From: Clostridiales bacterium
GTDB lineage: Bacteria > Bacillota > Clostridia > Oscillospirales > Acutalibacteraceae
NCBI GenBank assembly: GCA_021202245.1
Contig: JAJQDK010000093.1
Coordinates: 1-5,161 of the forward strand
Direction of reading: 5' to 3'
DNA length: 5,161 bases
A model generated the notes under the pieces. The model was not told the DNA's origin. It ran no database searches and worked only from the letters and a program-made list of their open reading frames with translations. Position numbers and translations under genes: made by a program. Numbering within the stretch: position 1 is the first letter of the stretch; each line of letters starts with the position of its first letter. Positions 1 through 4,920 of this stretch are shown here, one piece after another.

Positions 1-8
1 TACTTTCA

Positions 9-23
9 GCGGATATCATCCGC
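9..23. repeat. Short perfect inverted repeat
   Basis: GCGGAT at 9-14 pairs perfectly with ATCCGC at 18-23 around an ATC centre. There is no T-run on either side, so this is not a standard intrinsic terminator. It is the first of three inverted repeats within 58 bases. Function unknown. Confidence 0.4.
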
Positions 24-33
24 AGTCACGGCT

Positions 34-54
34 CCGCCGTATTCGTAGCGGCGG
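34..54. repeat. Inverted repeat, CCGCCG/CGGCGG arms
   Basis: CCGCCG at 34-39 is the reverse complement of CGGCGG at 49-54, with a 9-base loop. Its right arm overlaps the left arm of the palindrome at 50-66, so the two hairpins would be mutually exclusive in RNA. No poly-T tract follows in either direction. Confidence 0.4.
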
Positions 55-66
55 TCAGTGACCGCC
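50..66. repeat. 17-bp palindrome (GGCGGTCA-G-TGACCGCC)
   Basis: Eight-base arms (50-57 and 59-66) are perfectly complementary around a single central G. The symmetry suits a dimeric DNA-binding protein or a stem with a five-base loop. It sits over the end of the candidate minus-strand microprotein gene (stop at 55-57). No U-tract follows it on either strand, so a terminator is not supported. Confidence 0.45.
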
Positions 67-159
67 ACAACCGCAAACGGCATAGTTATCTCCCACATAT
101 ACCAACATATCATTCCCGCACCCACCACACACAACCAATTTCGGCTTTTCTCTGCTCAT
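55..159 (-). CDS. Possible 34-residue Cys-rich (zinc-ribbon-like) microprotein
   Basis: Reading the minus strand from ATG at 159-157 to TGA at 57-55 gives a 34-residue peptide with Cys at residues 11, 14, 29 and 31 and a C-terminal His34. The pattern is CxxC-x14-CxCxxH, and the two ends read VCGGCGND and VCGCGGH. This resembles a minimal zinc ribbon, with knuckle-type pairs separated by a short hydrophobic strand (MLVYV). The strand is purine-rich, as coding strands often are. An in-frame TGA lies three codons before the ATG, which fixes the start. The weak point is the ribosome-binding site: the nearest purine-rich GGAGTGG lies about 15 bases upstream, farther than usual. It is divergent from the plus-strand operon. 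The peptide could be a chance ORF; the ligand spacing is the main argument for it. Confidence 0.33.
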   Translation of the reverse strand: MSREKPKLVVCGGCGNDMLVYVGDNYAVCGCGGH

Positions 160-232
160 CGAAAATCATCAAATCCACTCCGAATCCTAATTTCGGTGAA
201 GCAGATTTTGAATAGCAAATCTAAACGGAAAC

Positions 233-240
233 AGAGGTGA
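233..240 (+). promoter_or_regulatory. Ribosome-binding site of the membrane-anchored gene
   Basis: AGAGGTGA lies four bases before the ATG at 245 and matches the anti-Shine-Dalgarno core GAGGTGA. It supports that start codon. No convincing -35/-10 pair could be picked out upstream; the AT-richer stretch at about 185-225 is the likeliest place for the operon promoter. Confidence 0.75.
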
Positions 241-244
241 TTCC

Positions 245-775
245 ATGGAAAAACAAACAGGCGGCGTTACCATCTCGAAGCGGGCGCTGATTATCATTCT
301 CATCATTATCCTTTTGCTCATCTGCGGCGGCGTAATTGTCGGCGTCAACTGGAGCAGTTGGTTCGGTGACGGCTCATCAGCCTCGCAGAGCTACTCTCCC
401 GACCTTGACCCCAACGCAGGCGAGTGGAGCGGCAGTCAGGTTTCCGACTCCTCCGACGGCGAAACCGAGGGCATCAAAATCCCCGGCTATCCGTCCATCA
501 CTTTGCCGGCAGGCGAGGAAACAGTCAGTGTGGCTCTGTTAAATCCTGAGGGAAACCCCTGTTATTTCACATTCACATTAGTTTTAAAGGACACAAACGA
601 GGTGTTATACACCTCAAAACAAGTGCCGCCCGGTCAGGCGATAACAAGCATCACAATGTCAAGGGCACTTGAAGCAGGCGAATATGACGCGGTTATCCAA
701 ATCACCACCGCCTCGCTTGAGGACGGCAGCGCCATGAACGGCGCAAATGTTGAAGCAACTTTAATAGTTGAATAG
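245..775 (+). CDS. Membrane-anchored protein of unknown function with an extracellular beta-type domain
   Basis: This encodes a 176-residue protein that I do not recognise as a named family. The N-terminus is short and positively charged (Lys12, Arg13). One very hydrophobic helix follows at about residues 14-34, so by the positive-inside rule the rest should face outward. Residues 35-76 form a Ser/Gly/Asp-rich linker. Residues 77-176 look like a compact beta-sandwich: it opens with KIPGYPSITLPAG, alternates hydrophobic residues (VSVALLNPEGNPCYFTFTL), and ends in TLIVE. The helix contains Cys27, but the preceding residues (LLI) do not make a lipobox, so an uncleaved anchor is preferred over a lipoprotein. 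The ATG has a good ribosome-binding site. The stop overlaps the Shine-Dalgarno of the next gene 13 bases before its start, so the two are very likely co-transcribed and translationally coupled. A role in anchoring, assembling or exporting the neighbouring surface protein is inferred from context only. Confidence 0.88.
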   Translation: MEKQTGGVTISKRALIIILIIILLLICGGVIVGVNWSSWFGDGSSASQSYSPDLDPNAGEWSGSQVSDSSDGETEGIKIPGYPSITLPAGEETVSVALLNPEGNPCYFTFTLVLKDTNEVLYTSKQVPPGQAITSITMSRALEAGEYDAVIQITTASLEDGSAMNGANVEATLIVE

Positions 776-782
776 GAGGTGA
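774..782 (+). promoter_or_regulatory. Consensus Shine-Dalgarno that sets a TTG start
   Basis: AGGAGGTGA is a full-length match to the 16S rRNA 3' end, six bases before the TTG at 789. It overlaps the TAG (773-775) of the upstream gene, which suggests translational coupling. The TTG is the right start because it immediately precedes a complete signal peptide (KTKKILSILL...). Confidence 0.88.
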
Positions 783-788
783 ATCAAA

Positions 789-881
789 TTGAAAACCAAA
801 AAAATCCTGTCAATCCTGCTCAGTATTTGTATGATAGTGTCCGGCTTGCCTTTTGCGGCAGTCATTTCTGCAAATGCAGCC
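789..881 (+). other. Sec signal peptide coding segment
   Basis: Residues 1-31 have a basic n-region (KTKK), a hydrophobic core (ILSILLSICMIVSGLPFAAVI) and a small-residue cleavage region (SANAA). Cleavage is expected after Ala30 or Ala31, just before GISYID. This places the protein outside the membrane. Confidence 0.88.
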
Positions 882-3800
882 GGTATATCCTACATCGATG
901 AAAACAGAAATTCCAAAACCTATTCCGACAGCTACACCACCGTAACCTCAACAACAACCACTTGGTCCGACGGTTGGTATGTTGTCGGCAGCTCCACAAC
1001 AATCAATTCACGAGTTACCGTCAGCGGAACGGTTTATCTCATCCTGCAAGATGGATATACTCTTAACGCAGCCAAAGGCATTAAGGTAATTTCAGGCAAT
1101 ACGCTGGTCATTTACGGTCAGTCGGGCAATACCGGTACGCTTACCGCTGCCGGCACTCAATATTGTCCCGGAATCGGCGGATGTGACCCCGACAATTCAA
1201 CATATTCGTACGAAACACAAGGTACCGGAACAATAACCATCAACGGCGGCACAATAAATGCTACCGGTGGTTCTGACGGCGCAGGCATCGGCGGCGGTTG
1301 TCCGTATAATTCTTACGGTGATTACTCAGACGGCGGGTATTTGACAATTCACGGCGGTATTATAAACGCTACCGGCGGCAGCAATGCAGCCGGAATCGGC
1401 GGCGGACATTACGGCAGCTCCGGCGAGCTTACAATTAACGGAGGATACATCAATGCTTCCTGCGGCACCAGCGGCGAATATGATATCGGCACCGGTCGTG
1501 ACGGCGGCAGCAGTATTCTCTGTATCTACGGCGGCTATTTTACGTTAAGCGGTAAAGGCAGCAGCGGAAAAGGAATAGGCAGCAGCGCAAAAATTTACGG
1601 CGGTTACTTTGTCGTGGGCAATACCTCAAGCGGCACTGTTTACAACACATCGGTTTACAACTTAAACTATGTTGTAATTGATAACCCCTATGAAGAAACA
1701 AGCTCAACCTATCCCTATGTTGTAGCCGCATCGTCCGATGTTCTTACAGCCACCTTTGATGCAAACGGCGGCAGTGTTTCCCCGGCGTCAAAGACTGTAC
1801 TCAGCGGCGAGCTGTACGGCTCTCTGCCCACCCCGACAAGGGAAGGCGCATATGCTTTTGACGGGTGGTACACGGCGGCAAGCGGCGGAACGCTTGTGAC
1901 AGCGGAAACGGAGGTTACCGCAACAAGCAATCACACCCTTTATGCTCATTGGGTAGTACCTCATCTTGCCGTTACAACCTCAGACGGAGCATATACCTAC
2001 TCAAGTGATGATTATGTTTTGAACATAACCTCCAGCGGTTCATACACCGTTACGATGAACACAGCCGACAGCGTCACAAGCACCACAAGGGACAGAATCA
2101 AGGTTACTTCAAGCGACCCGGTTGAAATCACCGTTGTTGACCTCAATATCACAAGCAGCAGTGCTTCTCCGATTGAGATTGACGGTTCAGGCGAGGTTAC
2201 TTTGATACTCAGCGGCGACAACACCCTAACCTCATCGGCAAGCGGCTGCGCAGGATTGCAGAACGCATCTGGCAGCAGCCTGACAATCAGCGATTCAAGC
2301 ACCGGCGCCTTAACCGCAACGGGCGGCAGCAATGCAGCCGGCATCGGCGGCGGCGCAGTCACCGTAAGCGGCGGCACAATCAACGCAGTCGGCAGCGGCA
2401 GCGGTTCGGGCATTGATGGCAGCGCTGTTTCAATTACGGCAGGCGTTGTCAACGCTTCAAGCTCAGGCTCCGGTTCAGGCATCGGCAGCAGCAGCGCTTC
2501 GGTTAAAATCAGCGGCGGCTATATAAAGGCTTCAAGTGATTCAGGCGACCCGATAAGCGGCTCCTCGGCTGAAATCACCGGCGGTTGCTTTGAGGTGGGC
2601 GACACCGATGCGGACACAGTCTACGGTGTGAGTGTTGCTTCAGGCTATGCCGTAGGCAAAAACGCCGATGCAGACACAAAGGGAACCTATCCCTACACCG
2701 TGGCTGCCAAAGGAACGCAATACACAGTTACCTTTGAGGTGACGGACGGCACTGTTGTGGGCGACTCGTCAATAACAGTTGAATTTGACAGCGCTTACGG
2801 CACTCTGCCCACAGCTAATTTAAACAACAGTACATTCGTGTGCTGGTGCACTGAAGACGGCACTGAGATTACTTCAACATCCACGGTTGTGATAGCAGGC
2901 GACCACACGCTCTATGCTTCCGGACAATGTAATCATAAAGCATTTGATTCGGAGGGCTTCTGCCTCTGCGGAGAATATTATCAGCCTGCCGACTGGAACA
3001 GCACCGAGGGCTATTATGAGATAGGCAATGTCGGTCAGTTCCTTTGGTTTGAGTCGCTCGTAAACGGCGACAGCTCTCATTCCGAGTTCACAAGCGATGA
3101 TACTTCCCGCGGCGCAAGCGCAAACGCAGTGCTTACTGCGGACATTGATATGAGCAGCTACAGCTCACTGTTTACCCCAATGGGTCGTGTCGGCTCACTG
3201 TATAACACAATTTCAAGCACAAGCTCCATAACCTCATACGGTTACACGGGCACCTTTGACGGTCAGGGACACACAATTTCCAACCTGACGATTTCAACCG
3301 TATCCGCCTATGACATAGGCATTTTTGCCACACTGGGCGGCACGGTTAAAAACCTTGGTATCATAAGCTTTAAATACACCCAATCCTCCGGCGATGTGCG
3401 CGGCGGCGCAATAGCAGGACAGATCCTGCCCGGCGGCACAGTGGAAAACTGCTATGTGCAAAGCTCCACTGTCACCTGCACAGGCGGTGTGGGCGGTGTG
3501 CTTGCGAGAGGTAACTTCGGCGGCACAATTAAAAACTGTTATGTTGTCAGCTCGTCCGTAAGCGCTTCACGTAAGGGCTATCTTGTAGGCGACAACGTAA
3601 ACGACAACGGCGCTACTGTATTCAAGGGTACTATCACAAACTGCTACACTGACAACAGCAGCAATGTGGGAAAGACCGGAGGCGTAAGCGAGAATGTTAC
3701 GCAAAAAACTTCCGCAGTGTTTGCTTCGGGTGAGGTAGCTTACCTCCTGCAAAACGGACAGTCGGATACCTCGGCACTTGCCTGGGGACAGAATCTCGAT

Positions 3801-4502
3801 ACGGACAGCTATCCTGTGCTTACCCTCACGGATGAAACCCTTCGTGTGCTGAAGCTGGAGTTTGACCTTGACGGCAGCACAGTTTCAACTGCTTATGTCA
3901 ACAACGGCTCGGTATGCGATTCATACCCCGAGCCTTCCGACCACTACGTGTATACATTCTATACCGACAGTGCGTGCACTGATGAGATTGCTGACACAGC
4001 GTCCTACACCTTTGATTACACCGCGTCAAATTCGATAACGGTGTATGTAAAGCAGGGCGGAGAAACCTACAACGTAACCTTTGTAATAGACAACGCAAGT
4101 GTAAACAGCGGCATCTCAACCTATGAATATGGCGTAGGCGCAGATCTCCCGACTGCGGACGACATAACCTGCGATCAGGGCTATGCCTTTGTCGGCTGGT
4201 ACACTTCAGCCGATTACAGCTCAAGTGCGGTTACTTCAATCGGCACGAGTGAATACGGCGACAAGACCTATTACGCAAGAATTATAAGCAGCGCTCAAAC
4301 TGTTACCTTTGACGCAAACGGCGGCGCCGTATCGCCCTCAACGGCAACGGTAACCTATGGTGAAGAGTACGGCACTTTGCCCACTCCCACAAGAACAGAT
4401 TATGCCTTCGGCGGCTGGTTTACGGAAGCTGACGGCGGCGATTTGGTAACGTCCGACACGGTGGTTACAACGACAGGCGACCACACGCTTTATGCTCACT
4501 AG
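789..4502 (+). CDS. Secreted multidomain repeat protein (InlB B-type repeats, Gly-rich beta-helix arrays, GLUG module), prematurely terminated
   Basis: The product is 1237 residues and starts at TTG. Residues 1-31 are a signal peptide. Residues 32-116 form an N-cap with the GWYVVG and VYLILQDGYTL motifs. Beta-helix array 1 spans about 117-288, InlB B-type repeat 1 spans 318-388, and a beta cap domain opens with VTTSDG at about 395. Array 2 lies at about 506-616 and a degenerate InlB repeat at 643-713. A Cys/His knuckle and GLUG module cover 714-1013. InlB-type repeats follow at 1023-1089, 1094-1165 and 1170-1237. Such proteins are exported surface adhesins or glycan-associated proteins in Firmicutes; no catalytic residues are evident. 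No LPXTG, SLH, dockerin or cell-wall-binding module is present. That fits truncation, because the stop replaces the final conserved Trp of the last InlB repeat and homologous coding sequence continues beyond it. As read, the product would be secreted without an anchor unless another protein holds it. It shares an operon with the membrane-anchored protein at 245-775. The family-level call is confident; ligand and function are unknown. Confidence 0.9.
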   Translation: MKTKKILSILLSICMIVSGLPFAAVISANAAGISYIDENRNSKTYSDSYTTVTSTTTTWSDGWYVVGSSTTINSRVTVSGTVYLILQDGYTLNAAKGIKVISGNTLVIYGQSGNTGTLTAAGTQYCPGIGGCDPDNSTYSYETQGTGTITINGGTINATGGSDGAGIGGGCPYNSYGDYSDGGYLTIHGGIINATGGSNAAGIGGGHYGSSGELTINGGYINASCGTSGEYDIGTGRDGGSSILCIYGGYFTLSGKGSSGKGIGSSAKIYGGYFVVGNTSSGTVYNTSVYNLNYVVIDNPYEETSSTYPYVVAASSDVLTATFDANGGSVSPASKTVLSGELYGSLPTPTREGAYAFDGWYTAASGGTLVTAETEVTATSNHTLYAHWVVPHLAVTTSDGAYTYSSDDYVLNITSSGSYTVTMNTADSVTSTTRDRIKVTSSDPVEITVVDLNITSSSASPIEIDGSGEVTLILSGDNTLTSSASGCAGLQNASGSSLTISDSSTGALTATGGSNAAGIGGGAVTVSGGTINAVGSGSGSGIDGSAVSITAGVVNASSSGSGSGIGSSSASVKISGGYIKASSDSGDPISGSSAEITGGCFEVGDTDADTVYGVSVASGYAVGKNADADTKGTYPYTVAAKGTQYTVTFEVTDGTVVGDSSITVEFDSAYGTLPTANLNNSTFVCWCTEDGTEITSTSTVVIAGDHTLYASGQCNHKAFDSEGFCLCGEYYQPADWNSTEGYYEIGNVGQFLWFESLVNGDSSHSEFTSDDTSRGASANAVLTADIDMSSYSSLFTPMGRVGSLYNTISSTSSITSYGYTGTFDGQGHTISNLTISTVSAYDIGIFATLGGTVKNLGIISFKYTQSSGDVRGGAIAGQILPGGTVENCYVQSSTVTCTGGVGGVLARGNFGGTIKNCYVVSSSVSASRKGYLVGDNVNDNGATVFKGTITNCYTDNSSNVGKTGGVSENVTQKTSAVFASGEVAYLLQNGQSDTSALAWGQNLDTDSYPVLTLTDETLRVLKLEFDLDGSTVSTAYVNNGSVCDSYPEPSDHYVYTFYTDSACTDEIADTASYTFDYTASNSITVYVKQGGETYNVTFVIDNASVNSGISTYEYGVGADLPTADDITCDQGYAFVGWYTSADYSSSAVTSIGTSEYGDKTYYARIISSAQTVTFDANGGAVSPSTATVTYGEEYGTLPTPTRTDYAFGGWFTEADGGDLVTSDTVVTTTGDHTLYAH
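1137..1652 (+). repeat. Gly-rich beta-helix array 1
   Basis: Residues about 117-288 repeat the pattern hydrophobic-T-I-x-GG-x-INA(T/S)GG-x-x-(A)GIGGG. The cores are TITINGGTINATGG, YLTIHGGIINATGG, LTINGGYINAS, LCIYGGYFTLSG and KIYGGYFVVG. Coils are about 23-36 residues, the shortest matching one turn of a right-handed parallel beta-helix, with variable loops such as CPYNSYGDYSDGG. The array closes with GGYFVVGNTSSGTVYNTSV, a motif that recurs at the end of array 2. The fold assignment is inferred from period and composition. Confidence 0.75.
1740..1952 (+). repeat. InlB B-type (Listeria-Bacteroides) repeat 1
   Basis: Residues 318-388 carry the family landmarks in order: TATFDANGGSVSP, GSLPTPTREG, YAFDGWYT, VTAETEVTATSNHTLYAHW. 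This beta-grasp-like module is common in Gram-positive surface proteins. The closing Trp is TGG at 1950-1952 and is the reference for the lesion at 4500. Confidence 0.88.
1953..2303 (+). other. Beta cap domain between InlB repeat 1 and array 2 (copy 1)
   Basis: This segment starts VVPHLAVTTSDGAYTY and runs through YVLNITSSGSYTVTMNTA, RDRIKVTSSDPVEITVVDL and VTLILSGDNTL, a strand-rich Ser/Thr domain leading into array 2. It reappears nearly unchanged after the stop at 4519-4875 but in another frame. The VTLIL and SGDNTL part resembles the N-cap of array 1 (VYLILQDGYTL), so it probably caps the helix. It may be related to carbohydrate-binding beta-helix domains of clostridial proteins, but I could not confirm that. 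Confidence 0.6.
2304..2636 (+). repeat. Gly/Ser-rich beta-helix array 2
   Basis: Coils of 23-24 residues are seen: AVTVSGGTINAVGSGSGSGI, AVSITAGVVNASSSGSGSGI and ASVKISGGYIKASSDSGDPI, then a closing AEITGGCFEVGDTDADTVYG. It opens with ATGGSNAAGIGGG, also present in array 1 with the same underlying 20 bases (1374-1393 and 2322-2341). The regular 23-24-residue period supports parallel beta-helix turns. Confidence 0.72.
2715..2927 (+). repeat. Degenerate InlB B-type repeat 2
   Basis: Residues 643-713 keep the YTVTFEVTDGTVV strand, AYGTLPTANLNNSTFVCWCTEDG and the end GDHTLYASG. The usual GGWF/Y aromatic is replaced by CWCTEDG and the terminal AHW by ASG. This is a diverged member of the same repeat family. 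Confidence 0.7.
2928..3827 (+). other. Cys/His knuckle followed by GLUG-motif module
   Basis: The segment (residues 714-1013) begins with Cys714-x-His716-x8-Cys725-x-Cys727, then EYYQPADWN and GYYEIGNVGQFLWFESLVNG. This layout commonly precedes GLUG modules in Firmicute surface proteins. The GLUG part has FDGQGHTISNLTIS at about residue 823, GGAIAGQI, and three NCY turns (ENCYV, KNCYV, TNCYT). It ends with FASGEVAYLLQNGQ, WGQNLDTDSYPVLT. GLUG modules occur in large adhesive surface proteins and probably form another beta-solenoid. Metal binding by the Cys/His cluster is possible but not shown. Confidence 0.72.
3855..4055 (+). repeat. Highly diverged InlB-like repeat 3
   Basis: Residues 1023-1089 start LEFDLDGSTVSTAYVNNGS and end SYTFDYTASNSITVYVKQ. 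Strand spacing and an aromatic centre (YVYTFYTDSACTDE) match an InlB B-type repeat, but the GW motif is missing. This is the least certain repeat assignment. Confidence 0.5.
4068..4283 (+). repeat. InlB B-type repeat 4
   Basis: Residues 1094-1165 read YNVTFVIDNASVNSG, VGADLPTADDITCDQG, YAFVGWYTSADYSS and DKTYYARI. The FVGWYT motif and the closing TYYARI are family hallmarks. Confidence 0.78.
4296..4502 (+). repeat. InlB B-type repeat 5, missing its terminal Trp
   Basis: Residues 1170-1237 read QTVTFDANGGAVSP, YGTLPTPTRTD, YAFGGWFTEADGG and TTGDHTLYAH, then TAG where repeat 1 has TGG. It is one codon shorter than repeat 1 (TRTDYAF against TREGAYAF) and otherwise collinear with it. Confidence 0.87.
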
Positions 4503-4920
4503 TTCGTTCCTCATTTTTGCTGTAACGACCTCTGACGGTTCATACACATACACAGCTGATGATTATGTTTTGTACATAACCTCAGGCGGTGAGTACACCA
4601 TAACGATGAACACCGCTCAGAGCGTCACAAGCACCACGAGGGACAGAATCAAGGTTACTTCCGATGAAGATGTAACAATCACCATTGTTGACCTCAACGT
4701 CACAAGCAGCAGTGCTTCTCCGTTTGAGATTAACGCATCGGGCAACGTAACCGTAAAGCTCAGCGGCGACAACGTCCTTACCGCAACCGGTAGCGATTAT
4801 GCAGGCTTGCAGAAAACCTCGGCTCAGAGTAATAACCTCTACATCACCAGCGCTGACGGCGACGGTGAAACAACCGGCACCCTAACCGCCACAGGCGGCG
4901 GCAAAGGCGCAGGCATCGGC
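4305..4920 (+). repeat. Second copy of a ~0.6-kb intragenic duplication (first copy 1752-2348)
   Basis: The InlB repeat, beta cap domain and start of the beta-helix array are collinear with 1752-2348. The offset is 2553 at the start, 2550 at the TLYAH codons (1941 and 4491), 2551 from 2071/4622 onward, and 2572 at the end. The changes of 3 and 21 bases keep the frame; the single-base change does not. Long stretches are almost identical, for example the codons for VTSTTRDRIKVTS and for the SSSASP region. Confidence 0.88.
4500..4518 (+). other. Paired lesion: Trp-to-amber codon and +1 base in a T5 run
   Basis: Aligned to 1950-1967, TGG has become TAG, and CAT-CTT-GCC has become CAT-TTT-T-GCT, with five Ts at 4514-4518 where four would keep frame. 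Flanking bases (gt-cctcat) match, which places the extra base after CCTCAT. Confidence 0.82.

Noticed and set aside
6..83. Minus-strand 25-codon ORF (MPFAVVAVTDRRYEYGG...) behind a GGGAG ribosome-binding-like site
   Set aside because: The spacing is good, but it is very short, lacks recognisable features and overlaps the Cys-rich ORF in another frame. It could be the tail of the same gene if a frameshift exists near 57, but that cannot be shown here.
3..215. Plus-strand frame open from the window edge, possible tail of an upstream gene
   Set aside because: The first residues (SADIIRSHGSAVFVAAVSD) look protein-like, but it then becomes His/Pro/Ser-rich and non-coding in character.
203..222. 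AGATTT/AAATCT inverted repeat before the first gene as an operator or terminator
   Set aside because: It has only six AT-rich pairs with an eight-base loop, which is expected by chance in such sequence.
58..240. Plus-strand 60-codon reading frame with a GTG start
   Set aside because: It has no Shine-Dalgarno, a low-complexity basic tail and no domain signal, and it runs antisense to the Cys-rich minus-strand candidate.
323..325. Cys27 of the membrane-anchored protein as a lipoprotein attachment site
   Set aside because: The residues before it are LLI, not a lipobox with a small residue at -1, and the hydrophobic stretch continues past the Cys.
1137..1652. Gly-rich tandem units as a CRISPR array or non-coding satellite
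   Set aside because: The units are degenerate at DNA level, stay in frame and encode a conserved protein pattern; there are no constant repeats with unique spacers.
2012..2482. Long minus-strand frame of 156 codons inside the repeat gene
   Set aside because: It is a compositional shadow of the Gly/Ser/Thr codons on the plus strand (Pro/Leu/Ala-rich), with no start signals.
3898..4224. Minus-strand 108-codon frame rich in Arg, Cys and Leu
   Set aside because: Its low-complexity composition mirrors plus-strand codons of a clear InlB repeat region.
4514..4518. T5 run as a phase-variation switch
   Set aside because: Five bases is short for slippage switching, and restoring the frame here would not remove the TAG located upstream of it.
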